Part shown: positions 15,459-24,056 of the stretch, piece after piece
How positions within the stretch are numbered: the first letter of the stretch is position 1
How the letters are laid out: each line of letters opens with the position of its first letter
NCBI GenBank assembly: GCA_028720105.1
Contig: JAQYLI010000018.1
Coordinates: forward strand, 1 to 38,170
From: Oscillospiraceae bacterium
Lineage (GTDB): Bacteria; Bacillota; Clostridia; Oscillospirales; Ruminococcaceae
Length of the DNA stretch: 38,170 nucleotides
Direction of reading: 5' to 3'
The notes under the pieces: generated by a model
Database searches by the model: none
What the model saw: the letters and a program-made list of their open reading frames with translations, nothing else
What the model was told of the DNA's origin: nothing
Program-made: the position numbers and the translations under genes

Positions 15459-16648
15459 GCAGCATATTGACCGTATCACAGCTCAACAGATATATGTCCT
15501 TCAAACTCAAGGAGGACAGCAAGCTTAGAGGACTTCTTGTCAAGGGCGAAATATCGGGCTTTACCCACCATATGCGAACGGGTCATTTCTATTTTACCTT
15601 AAAGGACGGGCAGTCCTCTGTTAAGGCAGTAATGTTCAACAGCTATGCGAGTGCACTGAAGTTTATGCCCCAAAACGGTATGAACGTTATCGTTATGGGC
15701 AGCCTGCAGGTGTTCGAGCGTGACGGAGTATATCAGCTTTATGTGACCGATATCCAGCCCGACGGCATAGGCGCGCAGTATCTTGCCTTTGAGCAGCTTA
15801 AAGAAAAGCTTGCCGCCGAGGGACTGTTTGACCCCATATATAAAAAGCCCGTTCCGAAATTTCCCGAACGTGTGGGCATCGTTACCGCAAAGGGCGGAGC
15901 CGCTCTCAGGGATATACTTAACATTTTAGGCAGGCGATATCCCATATGCGAGGCGGTCATTTTTCCCTGTGTTGTACAGGGTGAGTACGCTGTTGACTCG
16001 GTGTGCGACGCGCTGGAATTTGCGGATAAAAGCGGGTGTGACGTTATCATCTGCGGCAGGGGCGGCGGTTCATACGAAGATCTTTCCGCATTTAACAGCG
16101 AAAAGATCGCACGTACCGTTTTTTCTATGAATACCCCCGTAATATCCGCCGTGGGACACGAGACCGACACCACCCTTATCGACTTCACCTCCGACTTGCG
16201 CGCTCCCACCCCATCTGCGGCGGCAGAGCTTGCAGTCCCCGATATGTCGGCACTTGCAGCGGCTATAACATCTTATAGCAAGGCTCTTGACAATGCCTTT
16301 TCAGCCGTTATCGCCCGAAAAAAGCAGGAGCTTCTTGCCATAGAGTCGGAGCTTAAAAATTACACACCATCAGCGGCAATATCGGCAATGAAAGAAAGGC
16401 TTATTTCAAACGAAAAAAGGCTTACGGAAGCAATAAACATTTGCCTTGAAAGAAAGCGGAGCAAATTAGCTTCGGAAGCCGCCGCACTTGATTCCCTCAG
16501 CCCGCTTAAAATAATGGCAAGGGGATACAGCCTTGTATACAAGGAAAACACTCTTATCAAATCGGCAGAGGAGCTTTCCGAGGGGGACAGGATAACCCTT
16601 AAATTTGCGGACAGCGAAGCAAGCGCCGTTGTAACAGGTAGCAATTAA
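15455..16648 (+). CDS. xseA: Exonuclease VII large subunit
   Basis: XseA is the catalytic subunit of the single-strand DNA exonuclease VII. The 397-residue protein has an N-terminal OB-fold (about 1-100) and a catalytic domain with the conserved GRGGGSYEDL and VGHETDTTL stretches followed by DLRAPTPSAAAELAVP. A helical region follows, and the C-terminus has the usual LSPLKIMARGYSLV. It overlaps the TsaD-like gene and is followed by xseB after 14 bases. Confidence 0.96.
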   Translation: MSSILTVSQLNRYMSFKLKEDSKLRGLLVKGEISGFTHHMRTGHFYFTLKDGQSSVKAVMFNSYASALKFMPQNGMNVIVMGSLQVFERDGVYQLYVTDIQPDGIGAQYLAFEQLKEKLAAEGLFDPIYKKPVPKFPERVGIVTAKGGAALRDILNILGRRYPICEAVIFPCVVQGEYAVDSVCDALEFADKSGCDVIICGRGGGSYEDLSAFNSEKIARTVFSMNTPVISAVGHETDTTLIDFTSDLRAPTPSAAAELAVPDMSALAAAITSYSKALDNAFSAVIARKKQELLAIESELKNYTPSAAISAMKERLISNEKRLTEAINICLERKRSKLASEAAALDSLSPLKIMARGYSLVYKENTLIKSAEELSEGDRITLKFADSEASAVVTGSN

Positions 16649-16662
16649 AGGAGATTAGATAA

Positions 16663-16848
16663 ATGAGCTTTGAAAAATCAGTTAAACACGTTGATGAGAT
16701 AATCGGCAGACTTTCCGAGGGGGACGTTCCTCTTGAGGAGGCAATTGAGCTTTACAAAAGCGGCGCAGACGAGCTTGCAAAATGCAAAAAGCTTCTCGAG
16801 GACGCCGAAAAAGCCGTAATGACTGTTACAAGTGCGGAGGAGCTTTGA
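16663..16848 (+). CDS. xseB: Exonuclease VII small subunit
   Basis: The 61-residue, helical protein has the typical SFEKSVKHVDEIIGRLSEG start and the LEEAIELYKSGADELAKCKKLLEDAEKAV helix. It binds along XseA to form active exonuclease VII. GGAG before the ATG supports the start. Its stop codon shares its last base with the start of ispA. Confidence 0.94.
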   Translation: MSFEKSVKHVDEIIGRLSEGDVPLEEAIELYKSGADELAKCKKLLEDAEKAVMTVTSAEEL

Positions 16849-17732
16849 TGATGAAGGAAATCCTTGAAAAGCGAACGGAACGTATAAATCTCAGATTAAA
16901 GGAGCTTATGGGCGCTTATACAAAGGAAAACGCCCCCCGTCAGCTTGTCTGCGCCGAGGCGATGGAATATTCCCTTGAGGCAGGGGGCAAGCGTATAAGA
17001 CCCGTCCTCGTCACAGAATTTGCCCGTATTTTCGGCAATGCGGAGGAAAAGGCTGTAGACTGCGCCTGTGCTCTTGAAATGATACACACCTTTTCACTTA
17101 TCCACGACGATATGCCCTGTATGGACAATGACGATCTCAGGCGTGGAAAGCCCTCCTGCCACAAGCAGTTTGGCGAGGACATAGCTCTTCTTGCGGGAGA
17201 CGCACTTGAAAACTACGCCTTTGAGGTCATTGCCTCCGATGAAAAGCTGTCTTATGAGCAAAGAGTAAAGCTTATAAAATGTCTGTCTCAGGCGGTGGGC
17301 ATCATTGGAATGATAGGCGGTCAGACCATTGACGTAAAAAATGTTGGCAAGCCCTTTGACGCACCAATGCTCCTTGAAATGTACTCTATGAAAACGGGCG
17401 CTCTCATAAAATGCGCCTGTGAAATGGGCTGTATCTGTGCCGAAAGGTACGATATGATACCAAAGGCAGAGGAATATGCCGAAGCTCTGGGACTTGCATT
17501 TCAGATAGTTGACGATATCCTTGACATCACCGCAGACGAAAAGCTTCTCGGTAAGCCCGTTCACAGCGACGCTGAGCTGAATAAGGCTACATATCCTGCT
17601 GTATTCGGTCTTGAAGCGGCAAAGCAAAAGGCGGAGGAGCTTACAAAAAAAGCGGTTTCCATAGCGGAAAGCTTCCCCGACAGCAGTTTTCTTTCACAGC
17701 TTACCGCATATCTTCTCAAAAGGGAATTTTAA
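16848..17732 (+). CDS. ispA: Polyprenyl (farnesyl/geranylgeranyl) diphosphate synthase
   Basis: The 294-residue protein joins isopentenyl diphosphate units onto an allylic primer. It has both aspartate-rich motifs: DDMPCMD at residues 87-93, with the two-residue insertion typical of bacterial FPP synthases, and DDILD near residue 220. A KRIRP motif precedes them. GGAGG at 16836-16840 favours the ATG at 16848 (the ATG at 16851 is also possible). It overlaps xseB by one base, and dxs of the same pathway lies downstream. Confidence 0.93.
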   Translation: MMKEILEKRTERINLRLKELMGAYTKENAPRQLVCAEAMEYSLEAGGKRIRPVLVTEFARIFGNAEEKAVDCACALEMIHTFSLIHDDMPCMDNDDLRRGKPSCHKQFGEDIALLAGDALENYAFEVIASDEKLSYEQRVKLIKCLSQAVGIIGMIGGQTIDVKNVGKPFDAPMLLEMYSMKTGALIKCACEMGCICAERYDMIPKAEEYAEALGLAFQIVDDILDITADEKLLGKPVHSDAELNKATYPAVFGLEAAKQKAEELTKKAVSIAESFPDSSFLSQLTAYLLKREF

Positions 17733-17749
17733 AGGAAAGGGAATGTTAT

Positions 17750-18235
17750 TTGATTATGGAGTATTATAATTATGTCCTTGTAACTTCCATTCTCGGCTGG
17801 TGCATTGCTCAGCTTCTCAAGACTTTCATCAATCTGATAAAATACAAGAAATTCAGCGTTGAAAGGCTTTTCGGAGCAGGTGGCTGGCCAAGCGCACATT
17901 CGGCAATGGTATGCTCGGCGGCAGCGGGAGTTTATCGTGTTGAGGGCGTGGCTTCCACTCAGTTTGCAATAATGTGCATAGTTGCGCTTATAACTATGTA
18001 CGACGCGATGGGTGTCCGCAGAGCCGCAGGACAGCACGCCAAGGCTATCAACAGGATTAACCGCATACTTGAAAGCAAGCCTGCTTCTTCAGGCAAGCCC
18101 CTTGAGGATATCGCCCAGGCAGCCAATACAAGCATTGCGGTGATGAAGGAATATCTGGGACATAATCCTTTTGAAGTGGCAAGCGGTGCCGTACTCGGAA
18201 TAATTCTGGCATTTGCTATGCCCATAAAAATATAA
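17750..18235 (+). CDS. Divergent PAP2-family membrane protein (DUF212/YuiD-like)
   Basis: The 161-residue membrane protein carries the motif GGWPSAHSAM, which matches the phosphatase PSxHS motif, followed by YDAMGVRRAAGQHA. This is the DUF212 'divergent PAP2' family, which includes B. subtilis YuiD. About four membrane segments are predicted. Its position between ispA and dxs suggests a possible role on a prenyl phosphate or lipid phosphate, which is inference. The start could be TTG at 17750, well spaced from AAGGAAAGGG, or ATG at 17756. Confidence 0.85.
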   Translation: MIMEYYNYVLVTSILGWCIAQLLKTFINLIKYKKFSVERLFGAGGWPSAHSAMVCSAAAGVYRVEGVASTQFAIMCIVALITMYDAMGVRRAAGQHAKAINRINRILESKPASSGKPLEDIAQAANTSIAVMKEYLGHNPFEVASGAVLGIILAFAMPIKI

Positions 18236-18250
18236 TAAGGAAAAATTAAA

Positions 18251-20131
18251 ATGAAAGATAATACTACCGTAAGGCTTGAGGAGCTTCATCTGCCCGAAGA
18301 TCTCAAAAAGCTTTCCATACCCCAATGCCTAAGCCTGTGCAGGGATATACGGGATATTCTTATAAATACGGTCGCAGAAAACGGGGGACACCTTGCTTCA
18401 AATCTGGGCACAGTAGAGCTTACAATGGCTCTCCACCGTGTTTTCTGCTCGCCATATGACAAAATAATCTGGGATGTGGGACATCAGGCATATACCCATA
18501 AGCTTCTCACGGGACGATTAAACGAGTTTTCCACTCTCAGAACGGAGGGCGGAATATCGGGATTTGCAAAACCCTCGGAGTCGGAACACGATATTTTCAT
18601 AAGCGGTCACAGCAGCAATTCCATTTCCGCAGCCTGCGGTATCGCAAAGGCAATGCGGCTGCAGGGCGATGACCATAACGTTATCGCAGTTGTGGGAGAC
18701 GGCGCATTTACGGGCGGTATGGTCTACGAGGGGCTTAACAACGCAGGAAAAAGCGATGATAATCTTATTGTTATCTTAAACGACAACGAGATGTCCATAT
18801 CCAAAAACGTTGGCGCGCTGGCGAAATATCTGTCCTCGCTTCGTGGCAGAAAAGCCTATGTTGAAGCGAAAAAAAGCGTTGAAAACCTGCTTGACCGAAC
18901 TCCCGTTGTGGGCAAGCCGGTGAAGGAACTTATGCTTGCTTCAAAGGACGCTGTAAGGTGGCTGCTTTACCGTTCAAACGGACAGCCTGCGGGGGCGACG
19001 ATGTTTGAAAATCTGGGCTTCATTTATTTAGGCCCCGTTGACGGTCACGATCTTAAAATCCTTGAGGAAACTCTTGAGGCTGCTAAGGCGGCGAAAAAGC
19101 CTGTGCTTATCCACGTAAACACCGTAAAGGGAAAGGGCTACCGTCCTGCGGAAAAAAATCCCGGAGCGTTCCACGGACTTGCTCCCAAAGCTATGCTGCA
19201 GGGTGATCCCGAGATAATAAGCAGCGACAGCTTTTCAGCGGTTTTCGGCAGTGAGCTTGCAAAGCTGGGAGCCTCCGATAAACGTATCTGCGCCATAACT
19301 GCGGCTATGAAATACGGCACGGGACTTAACCGTTTTGCCCAAAGTTGCCCTGACAGATTTTTCGACGTGGGAATAGCCGAGCAGCACGCCGTTACCTTTG
19401 CGGCAGGACTTGCGGTAAGCGGAATGATACCCGTATTTGCGGTATATTCAAGCTTTTTGCAGAGGGGCTATGACCAGCTGATACACGACGCTGCCATAAG
19501 CCGCACTCACATTGTTCTCGGCATTGACCGTGCAGGCATTGTGGGGGAGGACGGCGAGACCCATCAGGGCTTGTTTGACGTTCCTATGCTTACCTGTATA
19601 CCGAATATCACCGTATATTCCCCCTCGGATTACAGCGAGCTTAGACTATGTCTCAGAAAGGCTTTGTATGATACCCCTTCGGTTGCGGCGGTAAGATATC
19701 CAAGAGGTTCGGAAAGCGGCAATGCAAAAATGAAGCTTGACGAGAACAATATGCTCTGCTTTGAAGACCACGGAGGCAAGGTGCTGGCGATAGGCTACGG
19801 CAGAACGGGAGCAACCGTATGTGAAGCTGTAAGAGACGGTAATTTAAAAGCCGACATTTTAAAGCTTGTAAGGATTTTCCCCCTTGAAAGCTATATCATT
19901 GACCTTTGTATGGGCTATGACAGGATAATCGTATTTGAAGAATCACTTCAAAACGGAGGAATAGGAGAACATCTTACGGCGGCTCTCGCTCGTAAAGGAT
20001 ACAAGGGCAATATCCGCATAAATGCCGTACAGGGCTTTGTGAAGCAGGCGAAAACTGAAAGTGTTCTCCGCAGATTTTTCCTTGATAAAGAGGGAATAGA
20101 AAAGAAGATATCGGAACTTTTATCAGACTGA
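18251..20131 (+). CDS. dxs: 1-deoxy-D-xylulose-5-phosphate synthase
   Basis: Dxs condenses pyruvate and glyceraldehyde 3-phosphate, the first step of the MEP isoprenoid pathway, with thiamine diphosphate. The 626-residue protein shows WDVGHQAYTHKLLTGR near residue 75, the thiamine-binding GDGAFTGG (149-156) to NDNEMS (177-182) segment, GPVDGHD, and GIAEQHAV near 380 in the pyrimidine-binding domain. Length fits the family (about 620). AAGGAAA precedes the ATG. It lies 15 bases after the PAP2-like gene. Confidence 0.97.
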   Translation: MKDNTTVRLEELHLPEDLKKLSIPQCLSLCRDIRDILINTVAENGGHLASNLGTVELTMALHRVFCSPYDKIIWDVGHQAYTHKLLTGRLNEFSTLRTEGGISGFAKPSESEHDIFISGHSSNSISAACGIAKAMRLQGDDHNVIAVVGDGAFTGGMVYEGLNNAGKSDDNLIVILNDNEMSISKNVGALAKYLSSLRGRKAYVEAKKSVENLLDRTPVVGKPVKELMLASKDAVRWLLYRSNGQPAGATMFENLGFIYLGPVDGHDLKILEETLEAAKAAKKPVLIHVNTVKGKGYRPAEKNPGAFHGLAPKAMLQGDPEIISSDSFSAVFGSELAKLGASDKRICAITAAMKYGTGLNRFAQSCPDRFFDVGIAEQHAVTFAAGLAVSGMIPVFAVYSSFLQRGYDQLIHDAAISRTHIVLGIDRAGIVGEDGETHQGLFDVPMLTCIPNITVYSPSDYSELRLCLRKALYDTPSVAAVRYPRGSESGNAKMKLDENNMLCFEDHGGKVLAIGYGRTGATVCEAVRDGNLKADILKLVRIFPLESYIIDLCMGYDRIIVFEESLQNGGIGEHLTAALARKGYKGNIRINAVQGFVKQAKTESVLRRFFLDKEGIEKKISELLSD

Positions 20132-20148
20132 AATTTTGGAGGTGGGCT

Positions 20149-20946
20149 ATGCGGCTTGATGTGTTCTTGTCGGAAAAGGGACTTGTAAAAAGCCGTGAAA
20201 CGGCAAAGAGAATGATTGCTGAGAGCGGAGTTTCCGTTAACGGCAGTATTGTCACAAAGCCCTCAAAGGAGATATCCGAAAGCGACGATGTGAGAATATG
20301 CGCTCCTCTCCCGAAATATGTGGGCAGGGGAGGACTAAAGCTTGAAAAGGCTCTCTGCTGCTTTAACATATCCGTAAATGGACTTGTCTGTATGGATATA
20401 GGCGCTTCCACAGGCGGCTTTACGGACTGTATGCTGCAAAACGGCGCAGAATTTGTCTATGCCGTTGATGTGGGTCACGGGCAGCTTGATGGAAGTCTTG
20501 TAAATGACAAAAGGGTAAAAAATATGGAGGGCGTTAACATAAAAGACGTGTCGCCCTCGGATTTTGACAGGAAAATACAGTTTATTTCCACAGATGTGTC
20601 CTTTATTTCATTAAAAAAAGTCATTCCGAAAATATCCGAACTTCTTTGCGAAGAAGGCAAAGCTGTTATGCTTGTAAAGCCCCAGTTTGAATGTGGTCGG
20701 GCGGATATCGGCAAAAACGGCATTGTCCGCTCGGAGAAGGTTCACAAGGTGGTTCTCGGCGATATCATTTCCTTCTGCGGTCAGTTCGGACTCTCGGTTA
20801 CGGGAGCGGACTATTCTCCAATTCAGGGCGGCGACGGAAATATCGAGTATCTTATCTATGCACAAAAAAGCGGCATTACGGGAACGCCCATAGACTGTTC
20901 CAAAATAATTTCCGAGGCTCACAAAAGCTTTAAGAAAGGCAAATAA
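20149..20946 (+). CDS. tlyA: TlyA-family rRNA 2'-O-methyltransferase (S4 + FtsJ domains)
   Basis: The 265-residue protein has an S4 RNA-binding domain (about 1-60) and an FtsJ-type methyltransferase domain with the SAM-binding DIGASTGG at residues 83-90. The YVGRGGLKLEKAL linker between them is a family hallmark. TlyA methylates ribose in rRNA in studied species; in some it is also called a haemolysin, a label I would not use here. GGAGGTGG before the ATG is a strong ribosome site. The next gene starts at once after the stop. Confidence 0.93.
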   Translation: MRLDVFLSEKGLVKSRETAKRMIAESGVSVNGSIVTKPSKEISESDDVRICAPLPKYVGRGGLKLEKALCCFNISVNGLVCMDIGASTGGFTDCMLQNGAEFVYAVDVGHGQLDGSLVNDKRVKNMEGVNIKDVSPSDFDRKIQFISTDVSFISLKKVIPKISELLCEEGKAVMLVKPQFECGRADIGKNGIVRSEKVHKVVLGDIISFCGQFGLSVTGADYSPIQGGDGNIEYLIYAQKSGITGTPIDCSKIISEAHKSFKKGK

Positions 20947-21807
20947 ATGAAAACTGTAATTTATCCTAATTTTTCAAAAAAGAACGCATATGAGACCACG
21001 GGCAAAGTCTGCTCAATGCTTCATAATATGGGATTTGAGATATTCTGCGGTGATAATCTCAGAGAGCGCTTTCCCGTTAAAAAATATGTGAAGTTTTTGC
21101 CCCTTGACGAGGCGGCGGAGCAGTGCGACCTGATAATTGCCGTAGGCGGCGACGGAACAATTCTCGAGGCTTCGGCATATGCAGCGGAATACGACAAGCT
21201 GCTGCTGGGGATAAACACGGGCAGGCTTGGTTTTATGGCTTCTATGGAGCCTGACGAGCTGTATAATCTTTCAAGGCTTATGAGCGGCGATTACGTGGTG
21301 GAAAACCGTATGATGCTTGACTGCGAATTTGCGGGCGGAGGAAGAAAGGACAGTTTTACTGCGCTCAATGACATCGTTATATCAAGTCAGTTCGGCAGAC
21401 TTGCGGATTATTTTGTGGAGATAAACGGCAGCAACGTAAGCACTCTCAGAGCGGACGGAGTGATATTTTCAACTCCCACAGGCTCAACGGCATATGCCCT
21501 TTCGGCAGGGGGACCTATACTTGAGCCGGGGCTTGAATGTATTCAGATGACCCCTGTTTGTCCCCATTCCCTTGTTTCGAGGACAATGCTTTTTTCAACG
21601 GATAAAAAGCTTGAGGTCACTTTCAAGTCAAGGGATAATACTCCTTTGTATCTGAGCATTGACGGGCAGGTTTGCGAGAGCGCGGAGCAGGACGACAGGC
21701 TTATCATCACACGTTCACGCAAATCCCTGCGGCTCATTGACATTCAGGGAAATTCCTTTTTTAATGCGGTGAACAAAAAGCTTTTAAACCCAATTAAGGA
21801 TATTTGA
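20947..21807 (+). CDS. nadK: NAD kinase
   Basis: NAD kinase makes NADP from NAD and ATP or polyphosphate. The 286-residue protein shows the catalytic GGDGT motif at residues 67-71, then GINTGRLGFMA, a conserved NDIVIS near residue 140 and the GSTAYALSAGGPI motif near 180. Length is usual for Firmicutes. It follows tlyA without a gap and has GAAAGG in the end of tlyA as ribosome site. Confidence 0.97.
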   Translation: MKTVIYPNFSKKNAYETTGKVCSMLHNMGFEIFCGDNLRERFPVKKYVKFLPLDEAAEQCDLIIAVGGDGTILEASAYAAEYDKLLLGINTGRLGFMASMEPDELYNLSRLMSGDYVVENRMMLDCEFAGGGRKDSFTALNDIVISSQFGRLADYFVEINGSNVSTLRADGVIFSTPTGSTAYALSAGGPILEPGLECIQMTPVCPHSLVSRTMLFSTDKKLEVTFKSRDNTPLYLSIDGQVCESAEQDDRLIITRSRKSLRLIDIQGNSFFNAVNKKLLNPIKDI

Positions 21808-21825
21808 TAAAGGTCGGTAGTCGGA

Positions 21826-22281
21826 ATGATAAAATCAGAGAGACACGAAATTATTCTTGAGATAATAAAAATGAGTTCCATAGAAACTCAGGAAATGCTC
21901 AGAGAACAGCTTTTAAAGCACGGTATCGAGGTCACGCAGGCAACTCTTTCACGTGATATAAAGGAGCTTGGGCTGATAAAAAAACAGGACCGCTATTTTG
22001 TACCACAGAAAAGCTCCGCTGAGATACCTGCGCTTATAAGAGAGTCGGTCAATTCTGTTGATTATGCTCTGAATACGGTGGTTTTCAAGTGCCACGCAGG
22101 AATGGCTATGGCTGCCTGCGCAATGTTTGACAAGCTGGGCTACAGCGGCGTTGTGGGAACTCTGGCAGGGGACGATACCATTTTTATGTTAATGCGTTCG
22201 GAAAAGGACGCAGCCGCATTTGTCAAGGAAATGCAAAGCGTTATCTTCAAGAGTAAAAAGGGTGATTTCAATGCTCAGTGA
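21826..22281 (+). CDS. argR: Arginine repressor
   Basis: The 151-residue protein has an N-terminal winged helix DNA-binding domain (about 1-70, with TQATLSRDIKELGL) and a C-terminal arginine-binding, hexamer-forming domain with GTLAGDDTIFML near residue 110. It controls arginine synthesis and breakdown genes at ARG boxes. No arginine genes are in this window; its place between nadK and recN is the standard Firmicutes order. The gene end overlaps the recN start by 11 bases. Confidence 0.95.
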   Translation: MIKSERHEIILEIIKMSSIETQEMLREQLLKHGIEVTQATLSRDIKELGLIKKQDRYFVPQKSSAEIPALIRESVNSVDYALNTVVFKCHAGMAMAACAMFDKLGYSGVVGTLAGDDTIFMLMRSEKDAAAFVKEMQSVIFKSKKGDFNAQ

Positions 22282-23947
22282 GCTTTATATAAAAAATCTT
22301 GCAATAATCGAGGAGGCGTCAATCCCGTTTTCGGATAATTTCAACGTCTTTACGGGTGAAACGGGAGCGGGAAAGTCTATTCTCATAAACGGAATAAATG
22401 CCGTTCTCGGACAGCGTATCACAAAGGATATCGTGAGAGCAGGCTGTGACAAGGCTGTTATTTCCGCATTGTTTACCGAGCTTTCGGACAATGTATGCAA
22501 AAGGCTTGACGAGCTGGGCGTATCCCACGAGGACGGTCAGCTTATGCTTACGCGTGAGATAAGCTCCGACGGCGGCAGCATTGCAAGGGTCAATTCCCGT
22601 GCCTCAACAGTTTCCGTACTCCGTGAGATAGGGGAATGTCTTGTAAATATTCACGGTCAGCACGATAATCAGATACTTATGGATCCCGAAAAGCACCTGT
22701 CCATTCTCGACAGCTACGGAGGACTTGAAAAGCAGACCGAAGAGTATCACGAAAGCTTTAAGCAGCTCCAGGAAATTTCCCGCAGGCTGAAAAAGCTTAC
22801 TCTTGAAAGAAAAGAGAAAACCGAGCGGGAAGAAATGCTCAGAGAGAAAATCGAGGAAATAGGCAGTCTGAATATCGAGGAAAACGAGGACGAAGCGCTG
22901 GAGGCGGAGTATAAAATTGCCCGGAACAGCGAGGACATCTGCGCCGCTCTGAACGAGGCGCACAGCTTTTTAAACGGCGTTGAGGACAGCGAAATTCCGG
23001 GGGCAGTTGAGCTTGTTTCCAATGCCTGCGGCGATATTTCGGCATTTTCGGAGGCACTCCCGTCTCTTAAAACAATCTCCGACCGCCTTGAAAATGTGAG
23101 GGTGGAGCTTGAGGATATCGTTTCGGAGATATCTTCGGAGCTTGATAAGATAGATATTGACGCCGAGAGATACGCCTTTCTTACCGAACGTCTGAACGAG
23201 CTTAACAGGATAAAAAAGAAATACGGTCCGGAGCTTTCGGACGTGCTTGAATGTTATAACAGCGCGGCAGAGGAGCTTGACGAGTTTGAGTCATCCTCCG
23301 ACGAGATCGAGCAGACTGCCGCTCAGAGGGAAAAGCTTCTTGCGGACGTTTCGGAAAAAGCAAAATGCCTTTCCGCGGCAAGAGCGGAAGCGGCTGAAAG
23401 ATTTTCGGCACAGGTGGAGGAAGAGCTTAAATTCCTTGATATGCCCAATGTAAAAATATGCGCCGCAATGGAAAAGGGCAAGCTTACCGCCGCAGGTATG
23501 GATACGCTTGAGTTTATGATATCCACAAACGTGGGCGAGGGAATGAAGCCTATGTCAAAGATAGCATCGGGGGGCGAACTTTCAAGAATAATGCTTGCTC
23601 TTAAAAATGTAATTGCCGAAAAGGACAATATCCACACCCTAATCTTCGACGAGATAGACACGGGCGTCAGCGGCAGGGCGGCTCAGAAGATAGGCATCAA
23701 GCTGAGACAGGTATCAAAGCGCCAGCAGGTATTATGCGTCACACATCTTTCCCAGATGGCGGTAATGGCGGACAATCATCTGCTTATTGAGAAGAAGACC
23801 CAAAACGGCAGAACATATACCTCTGTTCATCGTCTCGATTTTGAGGAGCGCAAGCGTGAGATAGCAAGGATAATGGTGGGCGAAAATATCACCGACACCG
23901 CCTTGAAAAATGCCGAGGAACTGCTGGTAAGCAGCAGGGACATATAA
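22271..23947 (+). CDS. recN: DNA repair ATPase RecN
   Basis: RecN is an SMC-like ATPase that acts early in double-strand break repair. The 558-residue protein has Walker A GETGAGKS at residues 29-36, a long coiled-coil middle (about 160-370), the ABC signature SGGELSRIMLALK and Walker B TLIFDEIDTG. The ATG at 22271 begins the conserved MLSELYIKNLAII. Earlier in-frame codons lie within argR and lack homology. It ends the long nusB operon. Confidence 0.96.
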   Translation: MLSELYIKNLAIIEEASIPFSDNFNVFTGETGAGKSILINGINAVLGQRITKDIVRAGCDKAVISALFTELSDNVCKRLDELGVSHEDGQLMLTREISSDGGSIARVNSRASTVSVLREIGECLVNIHGQHDNQILMDPEKHLSILDSYGGLEKQTEEYHESFKQLQEISRRLKKLTLERKEKTEREEMLREKIEEIGSLNIEENEDEALEAEYKIARNSEDICAALNEAHSFLNGVEDSEIPGAVELVSNACGDISAFSEALPSLKTISDRLENVRVELEDIVSEISSELDKIDIDAERYAFLTERLNELNRIKKKYGPELSDVLECYNSAAEELDEFESSSDEIEQTAAQREKLLADVSEKAKCLSAARAEAAERFSAQVEEELKFLDMPNVKICAAMEKGKLTAAGMDTLEFMISTNVGEGMKPMSKIASGGELSRIMLALKNVIAEKDNIHTLIFDEIDTGVSGRAAQKIGIKLRQVSKRQQVLCVTHLSQMAVMADNHLLIEKKTQNGRTYTSVHRLDFEERKREIARIMVGENITDTALKNAEELLVSSRDI

Positions 23948-23995
23948 GAGATATGTTCACTATATTTTTTAAATAAGATTATTGCATATCAAAGG

Positions 23996-24024
23996 TTGAA
24001 AAACATTTGATTATATGATATAAT
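23996..24024 (+). promoter_or_regulatory. Sigma-A promoter of the NSS transporter
   Basis: TTGAAA (23996-24001), a 17-base spacer and TATAAT (24019-24024) with TGA before the -10. It shows that the transporter is a separate unit from recN. Confidence 0.8.
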
Positions 24025-24056
24025 AAACAGGATTTGATCAAACAGGAGGGCCTTTG

